NCBI GenBank assembly: GCA_023228995.1
Contig: JALOAD010000024.1
Coordinates: forward strand, 1-52,930
Source: Candidatus Muiribacterium halophilum
Lineage (GTDB): Bacteria > Muiribacteriota > Muiribacteriia > Muiribacteriales > Muiribacteriaceae
Length of the DNA stretch: 52,930 bases
Direction: 5' to 3'
Shown piece after piece: positions 8,833 through 17,871 of the stretch (its first letter is position 1; the number at the start of each line of letters is the position of its first letter). The notes beneath the pieces are model-generated. The model was not told where the DNA came from. It saw only the letters and a list, made by a program, of their open reading frames with translations, and did no database searches. Both the position numbers and the translations under genes were made by a program.

Positions 8833-9063
8833 ATGATAGAAACTATAATAACAATTTTACTTACAATATGCGTTGCAATGGTTGTTTTTTCTAAAAAAAT
8901 AGTAAATAGCCTTATTTATATGGGAGTATTTAGTTTGATTTTATCACTTTCGTATTTTGTAATGAAAGCACCAGATCTTGCCCTTGCAGAAGCTGCATTA
9001 GGTTCAGGATTGTCAGTTCTTGTCTATATTATAACAATAAAAAAAACAGGAGGGGGATTATAA
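8833..9063 (+). CDS. DUF4040-type subunit (MbhD-like, part of MrpA C-terminus)
   Basis: A 76-residue protein of three helices. KAPDLALAEAALGSGLSVLVYIITIKK is the hallmark of the DUF4040/MbhD family, which corresponds to a segment near the C-terminus of large MrpA proteins. A separate small gene is the arrangement found in Mbh-type hydrogenases and in archaeal or Thermotogales Mrp loci. It overlaps the next gene by a TAATG junction. Confidence 0.82.
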   Translation: MIETIITILLTICVAMVVFSKKIVNSLIYMGVFSLILSLSYFVMKAPDLALAEAALGSGLSVLVYIITIKKTGGGL

Positions 9064-9512
9064 TGGCTAAATTATCAGATTATGTAAAAAAAGATAAAAT
9101 AGTATGTACAATTTCAAAAGACCCTGAAGAAATACTTAATTCACTTGTAGAAATTACATTAAAAGATGATAAAGATCTTGTGGAACAAGCAAAAAATCAT
9201 TTAAAAAATAAAGATGTAATAATAACACTTGATTTAGGAAATGGATTTGCAATATCGCATGGGAGAATAAAAGGTCTTAAAAAAATTAGAATTGGTGTGG
9301 CAGTAATTTCTGACAGTATTTCTTTTGAAAAAAACAAAAATATTAGAGCAATTTTTTGTATATTAGTTCCGCCTGAAAAACATAGGATATATTTAAGTTT
9401 GCTTGCACATATTTCAAGACTTTTTTTACATAAAGAGGCTCAGGATATATTTAGCTGTAATAATAGTCAGAATATAATATCATTTATATCCAAAATCGAG
9501 GCTGAGGATTAA
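9063..9512 (+). CDS. PTS EIIA-like (fructose/mannitol/Ntr class) domain protein in the antiporter operon
   Basis: A 149-residue soluble protein built as a single EIIA type-2 domain. The segment TLDLGNGFAISHGRIKGLKKIRIGVAV contains His66 at the place of the phosphorylated His (usual context PHxR). PPEKHRIYLSLLAHISRLF matches the family's H-x-x-x-L-x-x-L-A motif. No other PTS component is seen in the window. It sits between antiporter genes with a TAATG overlap, so it is made with them. A regulatory role for ion transport, as known for EIIA-Ntr and K+ transporters, is plausible but unproven. Confidence 0.75.
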   Translation: MAKLSDYVKKDKIVCTISKDPEEILNSLVEITLKDDKDLVEQAKNHLKNKDVIITLDLGNGFAISHGRIKGLKKIRIGVAVISDSISFEKNKNIRAIFCILVPPEKHRIYLSLLAHISRLFLHKEAQDIFSCNNSQNIISFISKIEAED

Positions 9513-9513
9513 T

Positions 9514-9840
9514 ATGTATATAATGACCGTTGTTATTATTGAGGAAACTCTTTTAAAAAAGATTGTAAATATACTAATTGAGCTGGAACTTTTTAATTCA
9601 ACAATATTAGATGGGGAAGCTCCAGAAACTTTTGCAGTTGAAGCTTTACCGATTTTTAAAGAACTTGCCGGAATAATCGAAGAAGAATCAGTTTATAATA
9701 AAACAATAATATGTCATGTTCCAGATATTAAGACAATTGAAAAATTTGTAAAAATTTGTTTTGAAGAAGGAATTGATTTTGAAAAGGAAGGAATTGGCTG
9801 GGTTATGGCTAATAAATGTTGTTATTTTAAGGGGTTTTAA
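9514..9840 (+). CDS. Small PII-like (ferredoxin-fold) protein in the antiporter operon
   Basis: A 108-residue soluble protein. The pattern of an N-terminal strand (MTVVIIEETLLKKIVNILIELELFNSTILDGE), a long loop (AVEALPIFKELAGIIEEESVYNKTIICHV) and a second helix (IKTIEKFVKICFEE) fits PII-like/CutA-like trimeric proteins. A T-loop sequence diagnostic for GlnB is not present. It lies 1 nt after the EIIA-like gene and directly before mnhB. The pair may form a regulatory module of the transporter; the ligand cannot be predicted. Confidence 0.55.
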   Translation: MYIMTVVIIEETLLKKIVNILIELELFNSTILDGEAPETFAVEALPIFKELAGIIEEESVYNKTIICHVPDIKTIEKFVKICFEEGIDFEKEGIGWVMANKCCYFKGF

Positions 9841-10260
9841 ATGAAACTTGGAAATTCAGAGATATTAAAAATTTCTTTAAGGAAATTATTTCCATTTATA
9901 ATAATGTTTTCATTTTATATTGTAAGTTATGGAACAAGTTATCCGGGTGGAGGATTTCAAGCAGGAGTTGTTGCTGGAACTCTTGTTGTGATATATGGAG
10001 TGATTTTTGATAGAGAACATTTTAATGATAAATTTTATAAAATAATTGAATTTATAACTCTTATATGTTTTTTATTACTTGTGATTTTTGGAATTGTTTT
10101 TTATAGCAATTTGTTTTTATGGATAACAGTAATTCAAAAAGACAGTTTGATATTTTCAAATGTATTTTTCTTTTTTATGAATTTTCTAATATTTTTTGAG
10201 GTAAATTCCTCTATAATACTTATTTTTAGAAATATAATAAAAGGATATCAAGATGAATGA
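9841..10260 (+). CDS. mnhB: Mrp/Mnh antiporter subunit B
   Basis: A 139-residue protein with four hydrophobic helices. RKLFPFIIMFSFYIVSYGTSYPGGGFQAGVVAGTLVVIYG matches the MnhB family signature P-F-x-x-x-F-S-x-Y-(x)-x-x-G-x-x-x-P-G-G-G-F-x-x-G. ATG follows the previous stop directly, and the gene end overlaps the next by 8 bp. Confidence 0.87.
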   Translation: MKLGNSEILKISLRKLFPFIIMFSFYIVSYGTSYPGGGFQAGVVAGTLVVIYGVIFDREHFNDKFYKIIEFITLICFLLLVIFGIVFYSNLFLWITVIQKDSLIFSNVFFFFMNFLIFFEVNSSIILIFRNIIKGYQDE

Positions 10261-10510
10261 TAAATTAAGATTTGCAGTAATAATATTATTATGTTGTTCA
10301 ATGTTTCCAATGTTTTTTATGATGAAAGATTATAATTTAATAGATTTAACAAGTCAGACAAAAGCGATAATCAGACAAGCTCAAAAATATAATATTGGTA
10401 ATACAGTTACATTTGTTTATTTAGGTGAAAGAGTTACAGATACTGTTTTTGAAACTTTAATTGTTATTGTTACTGCATTATCAATGGAATATCTCAGGAA
10501 AAGAAGATGA
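10253..10510 (+). CDS. MbhE-like small membrane subunit of the antiporter
   Basis: An 85-residue protein with two helices (residues 7-25 and 58-80). The middle, NIGNTVTFVYLGERVTDTVFETLIVIVTALS, corresponds to the N-x-V-T-x-V-x-x-x-x-R-x-x-D-T-x-x-E motif of MbhE-type subunits, which in other Mrp loci is fused to the end of MrpA. It overlaps mnhB by 8 bp and mnhC by 4 bp. Confidence 0.7.
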   Translation: MNDKLRFAVIILLCCSMFPMFFMMKDYNLIDLTSQTKAIIRQAQKYNIGNTVTFVYLGERVTDTVFETLIVIVTALSMEYLRKRR

Positions 10511-10833
10511 TTTATATAATGATATTTATTGCAATTTATGGGCTTATAACATCAGATAATATAATTAAAAAAATAATGTGCCTTAATATAATTGAAAGTA
10601 TTATAATATTTTCATTTATAAAAGCTGGTTGTTTAACAAATGGAATTGCTCCGGTATTTGAAGGTTTTGACAAAATATATGTTAATCCATTGCCTCAAGC
10701 ATTAATGCTTACTGCAATAGTAGTAGGAGTATGTTTTAATTCAATTGCACTTTCAATATTAATAGAAATTTATAGAAAAAATAAAACTATTTCTGTTAGA
10801 GAACTTAGGAAAAAGATTAATGAACAATTCTGA
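10507..10833 (+). CDS. mnhC: Mrp/Mnh antiporter subunit C (NuoK-like)
   Basis: A 108-residue protein with three helices. The second has the conserved Glu of NuoK/MnhC (LNIIESIIIFSF). The loop and third helix read VNPLPQALMLTAIVVGVCFNSIALSI, the classical MnhC signature. It starts at an ATGA overlap and its end overlaps mnhD by 14 bp. Confidence 0.92.
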   Translation: MIYIMIFIAIYGLITSDNIIKKIMCLNIIESIIIFSFIKAGCLTNGIAPVFEGFDKIYVNPLPQALMLTAIVVGVCFNSIALSILIEIYRKNKTISVRELRKKINEQF

Positions 10834-12448
10834 ATCATTAAAGATAATTATACTTATTTTTGCAGTAATACCATTAATTGGAGCAGTTTTTCTTTTTTTG
10901 ACAAAAATATTAAAAGGGAAAAAATTCGGATATATATTTGAATTTTCATTATTAATACAATTTATAACAGGTTGTTTTATAATATGGAAATTTGATGGAA
11001 TTCCAATGAAAATACAGCTTACATCATTTAAAATAATAGCACCATTTTTTGAAATAAGTAAAATAAGAATAATTTTTTTAACATTATATTTATTAATGAT
11101 TTTTTTTGTGTGGATATCAAGAAAAAGAAAAATAACATTTGATACAATAAATCCAACACTTATTTTTATGTTTTTTCTTTCAGGATGCTCAGGACTAGTA
11201 TTTTCATCTGATATGTTCACTTATTATGTATATTACGAACTTATGATACTTTGTTCTTATGTATTAATAACAGGAGATGAAAAATACTATGCAGCATTGA
11301 AATATATGATATTTAACTCTGTAAGTTCAATGTTTTTTTTAGGGGGAATTGGAATACATTATTATTCACAGGGAAATTTAATAATATCGGGAGAAACAAT
11401 AAAAGATACACAAGCAATAACATTATTTTTGATTGCTTTTTTAATAAAAGGAGGATTTTTCCCAGCATCCTCATGGGTTCCAACCTGTCATTCAGGAGCA
11501 AGAAATATTTTTTCAGGTTGTCTTTCATCATTTGCAATATCAACAGGAGTTTTAGGATTATATAGATTTGTAATAGCACCATCAGAAATAAATGGATTTT
11601 TAATATATCCAGAAATAATAAAATACGTTTCAGTAATAACAATAATATTATCATCATTATTTTTATTTTTCGAGCATAATCTCAAAAAAGCAGTAACACA
11701 TTCAACAGTTTACGTAATGGGAGTATGTGGAATGTTGCTTGGAGGAGGAGAAAAAGAATTAGTATTTATTTATTTAATAATACATTGTTTTTATAAAATG
11801 TTTATGTTTATGCTTCTTTATGACATAGATTATTCAGACAAAAACGACAATCTCTGTATAAAGACAAATAAATCAGGTAAAATACTCTTTATACTCGCAG
11901 TATTATTTGCAGGAGGATTTTTCCCATCATTTACATATTTTGCAAAAATGGCATTTTCTCAATATTTTCCAGGAATAAAGATAATATGGTATATATCAAT
12001 GTTTTTCATATTCGCAGGATTTTTTAAATTCAATTTCATAGTAGAAAAAGGAAGACCAACACAAAAAAAGAAAATATTTTTCATGTCAACAGCATTATCA
12101 ATACCTATAATCGGAATAATATTAAAAAAATTGTTATTATTAAAATTATTAATAGTAAAAATAGGATTTTTTATAAAATTAGGAGGAATAAAAGGATTCT
12201 TATCAAAAGCAATAATAGCATTATTAACATATTTCAATTCAAAATTATTTGATATACACCAATATTTTTTAATAGATGTAATTGTACTCATTGCAGCATT
12301 AACCCTATCAAAATGGCTTATTAGCCTTGACAAAAGAAGAATCGAAAAATTAATAGCAAACTTTTCTGAAGATCTGAATTTAGAATTATTTGCAATTCTA
12401 TTGCTTTCTGCAATATGTATAAATATAGTATATTTTCAAAATATTTAA
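10820..12448 (+). CDS. mnhD: Mrp/Mnh antiporter subunit D (NuoN-like proton or cation channel subunit)
   Basis: A 542-residue protein with about 14 hydrophobic helices, the size of a NuoL/M/N-type subunit. It has a Glu in TM5 (YYVYYELMILCSYVLI) and the lysine helix FLIAFLIKGGFFPASSWVPTCHSGA. The second half has the His-containing segment SLFLFFEHNLKKAVTHSTVYVMG. It is the last and only large channel subunit; no mnhA-type gene is present. It is the end of the operon that started at 6896. No clear terminator follows. Confidence 0.9.
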   Translation: MNNSESLKIIILIFAVIPLIGAVFLFLTKILKGKKFGYIFEFSLLIQFITGCFIIWKFDGIPMKIQLTSFKIIAPFFEISKIRIIFLTLYLLMIFFVWISRKRKITFDTINPTLIFMFFLSGCSGLVFSSDMFTYYVYYELMILCSYVLITGDEKYYAALKYMIFNSVSSMFFLGGIGIHYYSQGNLIISGETIKDTQAITLFLIAFLIKGGFFPASSWVPTCHSGARNIFSGCLSSFAISTGVLGLYRFVIAPSEINGFLIYPEIIKYVSVITIILSSLFLFFEHNLKKAVTHSTVYVMGVCGMLLGGGEKELVFIYLIIHCFYKMFMFMLLYDIDYSDKNDNLCIKTNKSGKILFILAVLFAGGFFPSFTYFAKMAFSQYFPGIKIIWYISMFFIFAGFFKFNFIVEKGRPTQKKKIFFMSTALSIPIIGIILKKLLLLKLLIVKIGFFIKLGGIKGFLSKAIIALLTYFNSKLFDIHQYFLIDVIVLIAALTLSKWLISLDKRRIEKLIANFSEDLNLELFAILLLSAICINIVYFQNI

Positions 12449-12598
12449 AAGTTGTAGACATTCAATTAATAAGTTTAAATTTTCCTTTTATCATGGTTTA
12501 TAAAAATAATTTAATAGCAAGTTATAATAAATAATTATTGAAAAATAAAAAAACAGATGTTATATTTATTAATATAAGCAATGAAAACAGGAGAATTT

Positions 12599-14587
12599 AT
12601 GAATTATATAAAAAAAAGTATATTAAGGAAAATAGTATCTATCATAGGCATATCAGTAGTTATAATAATGTTGTTTTCAAATTCTTATATATTTTCAAAG
12701 TCAAAAAAAATGATATCTGATATAGAAAAAGATAATATGAATACAAAAACTGAACTTGCAGTAGAAAAGATTACGGCAAAACTTAATAAATTAACTGCAT
12801 TTGTACTTGCAACTTCAGAAATGGATTTCGCAAAAAATAATGACTTTAACAAAGCATACATTTATTTTAAAGAACAGATACAACATACAGATTGTCTGAT
12901 TACATATATTGCGGATACTGATGGAAATTATGTAAGCCAGCTTGGCATTCAACCTGGAAATGTTAGTTTGAGAGATTATTTTCAAAAGATAATGAATGGT
13001 CATGAGGGAATTTACATTTCAGAACCGGCTGTATCACTTTCTACAGGTAAAAGTCAAATACTTGTGGCACATTCTGTTAAAAAGAATAATATTATAGTTG
13101 GAATGGCTGCTGCTTCTCTGTCACTTGATAGTCTTACCGATTTTGTGAATATGTTAAAAATAGGAAAGACTGGATATGCTTTTCTTGTTGATAGAAGTGG
13201 AATTATAATAGCACATCCAAACAAAGATTATATAATGAAAGAAAATATAATAAATAATAAATCAGGAAGATATAACAGCATATCAAATAAAATATTTACT
13301 TCAAACAAAGGATTATTAGAGTTTAATGATAATGGAAAAAATATGCTTGCTACATACAATACTGTTCCACTTGCTGATTTTAAAATATGCCTTGTAATAC
13401 CTGAAAAAGAATTTTTTACAAATTTAAATACATTAAGCCAAAATATTGTTGTGTTTTCAATTATCATGCTTGGCGTTTTAATTGCATTGATATTATTTGT
13501 CGCATCAAAAATAGTTGAGAATATAAAAAAACTAAATGAGCGAGTTGGAGAAATATCAGAAGGAGATGGAGATCTTACAAAAAGAATAGAAATAGATACA
13601 GAAGATGAAACAAAAACACTTGCTATTAAAATAAATGATTTTATTTCAAATGTTCATAATGTAATATCATCTGTACATGAAAATATGCTTGTTCTTATTG
13701 ATGTGAACAGTACAGTTAATTTGGAAATTTCTCAACTTACCGACAGTATAAACACTCAAGCTGAAAGTGTATCTGAAATAACAGCAGTATCTCAAGAATT
13801 ATCTGTAAATACTAAAGCTGTTAGTGATATTCTTAATAGTCAAGTTGCTTCTATAAATCAAACAACTGCCGCAATAGAAGAACTTTCTGCATCAAGTATG
13901 GAAATTGCATCAAATGCAGAGTCAGTAGCAAAACTTGCATCAACAGCATATGATGAAGCAGATAATAATTCAGCTAATATGAGAAAAAATGCAGAAGCTA
14001 TGGATTTGATAAAGAAGAATTCAGAACAGATTAATCAGATAATTAAAGTAATAACTGACATTGCTGAACAAACAAATCTTCTAGCACTTAATGCAGCAAT
14101 AGAAGCTGCAAGAGCAGGTGAACATGGTAAAGGGTTTGCCGTAGTAGCAGATGAAGTAAGAAAACTTTCCGAAAGAACAGGAGAATCATCAAAAGAGATT
14201 ACTGAGTTGATTATTAAAACAGTACATAATATAGAAGGAGCAGTTGAAATAAGTGGTCTTGCAGAAGAAAGTACAGAAAAACTAAAAAAAGATATTTTAG
14301 AAGTATCTCATGTAATAAGTCAGATAAGCCAAGCAGTAAAAGAAGAAACAAAAGCAAATCATGAAATAGTACTTGCAATGGAAAATATATCCAATGTATC
14401 AGAGCAGATAAACAATTCAATAAAAGAACAGGAAAAAGGAACAGAAGAATTATCCAAATCAATGACGCATATAAATGAATCATATACGGTCAATCAGGAT
14501 GTTGCAGATAAACTTAAAATAGTATCTAGCAAATTGGATAATAATATAGAATTACTAAAAAAACTCATAATGAAGTTTAAAATATAA
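12599..14587 (+). CDS. Methyl-accepting chemotaxis protein with dCache sensor
   Basis: A 662-residue transducer when started at the ATG with AGGAG 5 nt upstream; an ATG 18 nt earlier is in frame but poorly placed. The first membrane helix is at residues 8-32. The extracellular part (about 35-275) has dCache features ([20 protein letters not shown], then [22 protein letters not shown]). A second helix (about 280-305) leads to a HAMP domain. The cytoplasmic tip reads [20 protein letters not shown]. It senses a small molecule outside and signals to CheA. No chemotaxis genes surround it. Confidence 0.93.
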   Translation: MNYIKKSILRKIVSIIGISVVIIMLFSNSYIFSKSKKMISDIEKDNMNTKTELAVEKITAKLNKLTAFVLATSEMDFAKNNDFNKAYIYFKEQIQHTDCLITYIADTDGNYVSQLGIQPGNVSLRDYFQKIMNGHEGIYISEPAVSLSTGKSQILVAHSVKKNNIIVGMAAASLSLDSLTDFVNMLKIGKTGYAFLVDRSGIIIAHPNKDYIMKENIINNKSGRYNSISNKIFTSNKGLLEFNDNGKNMLATYNTVPLADFKICLVIPEKEFFTNLNTLSQNIVVFSIIMLGVLIALILFVASKIVENIKKLNERVGEISEGDGDLTKRIEIDTEDETKTLAIKINDFISNVHNVISSVHENMLVLIDVNSTVNLEISQLTDSINTQAESVSEITAVSQELSVNTKAVSDILNSQVASINQTTAAIEELSASSMEIASNAESVAKLASTAYDEADNNSANMRKNAEAMDLIKKNSEQINQIIKVITDIAEQTNLLALNAAIEAARAGEHGKGFAVVADEVRKLSERTGESSKEITELIIKTVHNIEGAVEISGLAEESTEKLKKDILEVSHVISQISQAVKEETKANHEIVLAMENISNVSEQINNSIKEQEKGTEELSKSMTHINESYTVNQDVADKLKIVSSKLDNNIELLKKLIMKFKI

Positions 14588-14600
14588 TATGTGGGTGATA

Positions 14601-14610
14601 GGGTCGGTCC
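14601..14610. repeat. REP-like half site
   Basis: GGGTCGGTCC here matches the ends of the inverted repeat pair at 42744-43043. It is followed by a GTTTACAA-type tail that recurs after the copy at 42748. The site stands alone, without a reverse partner nearby. Confidence 0.5.
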
Positions 14611-14750
14611 ACTATATGTTTACAATCCAAATAATTATAAGTAAAATCAATACCGCAAACCAAATAGTCTAATAAAGTAACAATTTATAGGTTTTTTAGC
14701 ATAAAATTAAAAAATAATTTTAAGTAAGGCAATCGGTAACAAAAAAAATT

Positions 14751-15119
14751 TTGAAAAAGTATAAATCAAAAGTTATACTAATAATAATGGTTAAAAATTT
14801 AAAAAAGACATTTATACACAGTTGTGGCAAATTCAGAAGACTCTATTTATATACATTCAAAAAAAAATATGTACAGAACATGGTTTCCCACAGAAAAGGA
14901 GAATGCAAACAATGCGGAGCATGCTGTAAACTCCTTTATAAATGCCCATTTCTAATAGAACATCCAAAAGGATTTTCCTGCAAAATATATGGCAAAATAA
15001 GACCGATAAACTGTGTAATATTCCCAATAAACGAAAAAGATATATGTGATAGAAACACAGTTTTACCAGATGTTCCATGTGGATATTTCTTTGAAAATCA
15101 AAAAAAATCAAGGTCCTGA
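14751..15119 (+). CDS. YkgJ-family cysteine cluster protein
   Basis: A 122-residue protein. The middle contains GECKQCGACCKLLYKCPFL and then CKIYGKIRPINCVIFPI, with seven cysteines spaced as in YkgJ-type zinc or iron-sulfur binding proteins (family CxxCGACC). The N-terminal 35 residues are basic and hydrophobic; the true start could be the later ATG at 14788. The function of this family is not settled. It stands alone between a chemoreceptor and a small gene. Confidence 0.7.
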   Translation: MKKYKSKVILIIMVKNLKKTFIHSCGKFRRLYLYTFKKKYVQNMVSHRKGECKQCGACCKLLYKCPFLIEHPKGFSCKIYGKIRPINCVIFPINEKDICDRNTVLPDVPCGYFFENQKKSRS

Positions 15120-15258
15120 TCCCAAAAGGGACTCAAAAGCATACTTTAGTTTGAATTTTGTTATGTCGATATATTTATTATAAGTAGTATTTAGTCACAG
15201 ATCATTTAAATTCATGGTTTAGATGTTTTTATGTAAAATAATAACAGTTGGGGGGCCT

Positions 15259-15456
15259 ATGGAGAAGAAATGTGACCATCTTTCAGTAATTGTTTTAAGC
15301 ACTCCTGGTATTGATCATGAGATTTTTTATTGCGAAGATTGTGATTGTATAATTGGTACAAGTGATGATTTTGAAGATGTGCCTGATGTTGTTTATGATG
15401 AAAAAATCGTGTGGATTAGAAAACCTATTGATAGTATTGTGTCAAATTTTTCTTGA
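15259..15456 (+). CDS. Small cysteine-containing protein of unknown function
   Basis: A 65-residue acidic protein (MEKKCDHLSVIVLSTPGI at the start). A GGGGGG block ends 3 nt before the start; an upstream in-frame ATG at 15223 lacks such a site. It has Cys5 and the group CEDCDC, which could bind a metal. No relatives come to mind. It precedes the riboswitch by about 30 bp and may provide or share its promoter. Confidence 0.5.
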   Translation: MEKKCDHLSVIVLSTPGIDHEIFYCEDCDCIIGTSDDFEDVPDVVYDEKIVWIRKPIDSIVSNFS

Positions 15457-15484
15457 CATAAAATTTTAATTATTATATATTCCA

Positions 15485-15672
15485 TTCAGAAAGGAAACGG
15501 GAAGTCCGGTTAGAATCCGGCACAGTCCCCGCTACTGTAATGAGGAACGAAAGCAGACAACCATTGAAGCTTTGGCTTTGAGAAGGCTGTGAGTAGGTTT
15601 TTGCCTCTAAGTCAGGAGACCGTCCTTTTAAGTTGTTTATCAACTTTTTAACCTTCGGGTGAAAGGAGGATT
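15485..15672 (+). promoter_or_regulatory. Cobalamin (B12) riboswitch
   Basis: The segment has the conserved core GCACAGTCCCCGCTACTGTAA (15519-15539) and, 70 nt later, the AAGTCAGGAGACC motif (15609-15621). Both are diagnostic for the adenosylcobalamin aptamer. Downstream, AAAGGAGG at 15662-15669 can pair with pyrimidine-rich parts of the aptamer tail (CCTT before the CGGG loop). This suggests control of translation, and B12 presence would lower expression. It stands ahead of a TonB-dependent receptor. Confidence 0.92.
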
Positions 15673-15756
15673 TGAATGTATTTTATTATTATCAAAATTC
15701 TGTATTAATTCTTTTTTTATTTTAGTTTATTAAAATTTTAAAAAAAGAGGATTAAT

Positions 15757-17391
15757 ATGAAAAAATTTATTTTGGTTTTTGTGATTTTTGCTATTTCAGT
15801 TATTGGATTTTCTGATACTTTTGTTGTAGCTCCATTTGTTATTAGTGGTACAAAAGTTATTGCTGGAGAAAGTTTTCATGAAAAAGAAATAATTCCTGCT
15901 GATATTCTTGAAACATCTTCTGAATTTGCTGATGTATTTTTCAATTCAAATGTTTTTGATTTTGTTAATCACGGAAGTACAGGAAGTCTTTTGAATGTTA
16001 ATGTTGATGGAGTATCTTCAAGACAAACTCTTGTTACAATTGATGGAATCAAGCTTAATGATGTTGCAAATGGTGAATTTGATCTTTCTATAATCGAGCC
16101 TGAACTTTTATCTTCTGTTACTGGTATTAGGAATAATGCTTCTCCAATGTATGGTGCTAATGCTTCTGGCGGAGTTTTAGAATTGAAAGGAATTAATTTT
16201 TCACAAGATAAAATTGGATTTAATTTTGGCAGTCATAATTACAAAAAAGTATTTTACAAAAAAATGCTTGATGAAAAAACTTCATTTTTCATATCTAATA
16301 AAGAATTTAATGGCAATATTCCAGATTCATCGGGAAGACAATCAACATTTTATGTAAAAAATCAAAATGAAAAAAATTCAATATCAATGCTTTTTGCAGA
16401 CAGAAGACAATATACGCCAGGTTCTATAAGTTTTCCAGCTCCAGGTGAATATACAGATTCCAAACTCTCGGTTATATCGTTTAATTCAAAAATAACTGAT
16501 AATATTTATTTCAAAGCAGGAAATACTAAAAACAATACAGATAACTTTAATCTTGCTGCTAATAAAACAAATCCTGTCGATAATGAAAATTCAATTTATG
16601 AAATTTCATATAGAAATGAAAATTTGGCATTTGGAATTTCAAAGGAAAGTCAAAAAGCATATATTGAAAGTCCATGGGGTGGAAAATACGATGAAAAAAG
16701 AGATATTGATTCAATATTTTTAGAATATATAATTGGAAAATCCGTTTATTTTAATTTAAGACAGGATAAATACAATGATTTTAAAGATGAAGATAGTTTT
16801 AATATAACTTATAAATTATCAGATAATTTAAAAGCAGGTTATGGAGAAGGATATTCATTACCAACATTCAATCAGCTTTATTGGCCAGGTTTTTCAAATC
16901 CAGCATTAAAAGCAGAATACTCTGAAGTTTATTCTTTAAATTATGAAAATAAAGATTTATCTTTTTTTGTATTTAATAATAAATATAATGATTTAATGCA
17001 ATATGATCCTTTACTTTTTAAGACTTTAAACATTGCAAAAGCTGAAATAAAAGGATTTGAAACAAAATACAAGATTAACGATGAAATTGAATTATTTTAC
17101 AAACATCAAAATCCACAAAATAAAACAAATAAATCAAAACTCAATTATAGACAGCTGAATAAAGCTGGAATATCTTATAAAAAAGATAATTGTAATCTTT
17201 ATGTTAATCATATAGGTAAAAGATATAATAATGGAAAAGAATTTCCACAAACAACAGTTATAAACTTAAAATTAAACTTTGATAAATCATTTATAAGCAT
17301 TGTAAATTTATTTGATAAAGAATATACAATACAAGATGATTACGAAAAAGCTTGCAGAGAGTTCTCATTTGGATTCGAAATTTCAATTTGA
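15757..17391 (+). CDS. btuB: BtuB-like TonB-dependent outer-membrane receptor for corrinoids
   Basis: A 544-residue protein with signal peptide MKKFILVFVIFAISVIGFS. The plug domain (about residues 45-150) has NVNVDGVSSRQTLVTIDGIKLND and SPMYGANASGGVLELK, both standard plug motifs. The rest is a beta-barrel that ends in a terminal aromatic-type strand (FSFGFEISI). The size fits the BtuB class. The riboswitch upstream argues that cobalamin is the cargo. No BtuCDF transporter is in the window. It shows that the cell has an outer membrane. Confidence 0.85.
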   Translation: MKKFILVFVIFAISVIGFSDTFVVAPFVISGTKVIAGESFHEKEIIPADILETSSEFADVFFNSNVFDFVNHGSTGSLLNVNVDGVSSRQTLVTIDGIKLNDVANGEFDLSIIEPELLSSVTGIRNNASPMYGANASGGVLELKGINFSQDKIGFNFGSHNYKKVFYKKMLDEKTSFFISNKEFNGNIPDSSGRQSTFYVKNQNEKNSISMLFADRRQYTPGSISFPAPGEYTDSKLSVISFNSKITDNIYFKAGNTKNNTDNFNLAANKTNPVDNENSIYEISYRNENLAFGISKESQKAYIESPWGGKYDEKRDIDSIFLEYIIGKSVYFNLRQDKYNDFKDEDSFNITYKLSDNLKAGYGEGYSLPTFNQLYWPGFSNPALKAEYSEVYSLNYENKDLSFFVFNNKYNDLMQYDPLLFKTLNIAKAEIKGFETKYKINDEIELFYKHQNPQNKTNKSKLNYRQLNKAGISYKKDNCNLYVNHIGKRYNNGKEFPQTTVINLKLNFDKSFISIVNLFDKEYTIQDDYEKACREFSFGFEISI

Positions 17392-17409
17392 GGGATAAAT
17401 TTATATAAG

Positions 17410-17433
17410 CCGGGAAGTATTTTTACTTTCCGG
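17410..17433 (+). terminator. Hairpin after the btuB-like gene
   Basis: CCGGGAAGTA pairs with TACTTTCCGG across a loop of four T, with one G-T wobble. No long T-run follows, so it may act as a 3' stabiliser or a weak terminator. Confidence 0.5.
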
Positions 17434-17489
17434 TCTTGTAAGATTTAAAAGGGTTTTATATTTATGCAAAGGTTTGATTTTTATAAATT

Positions 17490-17871
17490 TTAAAATTCAA
17501 AATATATGAATTTCTGTTCTTTAAAGTTTCCAAGAAATATTATGATAAATAAAGTTGTAAAGAATATTGTCCATTTAATTATGGGAATTTTTTTTAAAGA
17601 TATGTAAAAATCTGTTTTTTTAATTTTCTGAAAGGAAATCAACATAAAAATTAGTATGAAATTCAATAATATATTGTCTTTTCCAAATGCAATTAAGTTA
17701 TTGGTATTTATATCTAATGTAAAAATCTTTTTAATTATATATATGCTTTCTGTTAAATTTGAAGATCTAAAAAATATCCATGCAAAAGTTACGCATAAAT
17801 ATGTGAATGTTTTTTTTATAAAGCTTGGGAAAATGTTTTTGAAATTATATTTTAATTGTAATTTATTGTAA
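17490..17871 (-). pseudogene. C-terminal half of a frameshifted MBOAT acyltransferase
   Basis: On the minus strand, downstream of the stop of the next entry, a shifted frame continues with YLCVTFAWIFFRSSNLTESI and ends FIYFEF. Both match the C-terminal part of AlgI/DltB-type MBOAT proteins, which commonly end in F-I-Y-F-x-F. The break coincides with a run of seven A at 17870-17876. Changing its length by one joins both parts. It is therefore either a slippage mutation, a phase-variable tract, or an assembly error. Confidence 0.75.

Noticed and set aside
12538-12720. 60-codon ORF before the chemoreceptor
   Set aside because: It overlaps the start of the chemoreceptor gene in another frame and has no ribosome binding site.
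17656-17871. 71-codon plus-strand ORF
   Set aside because: It is the antisense of the C-terminal MBOAT fragment, which has clear family motifs.
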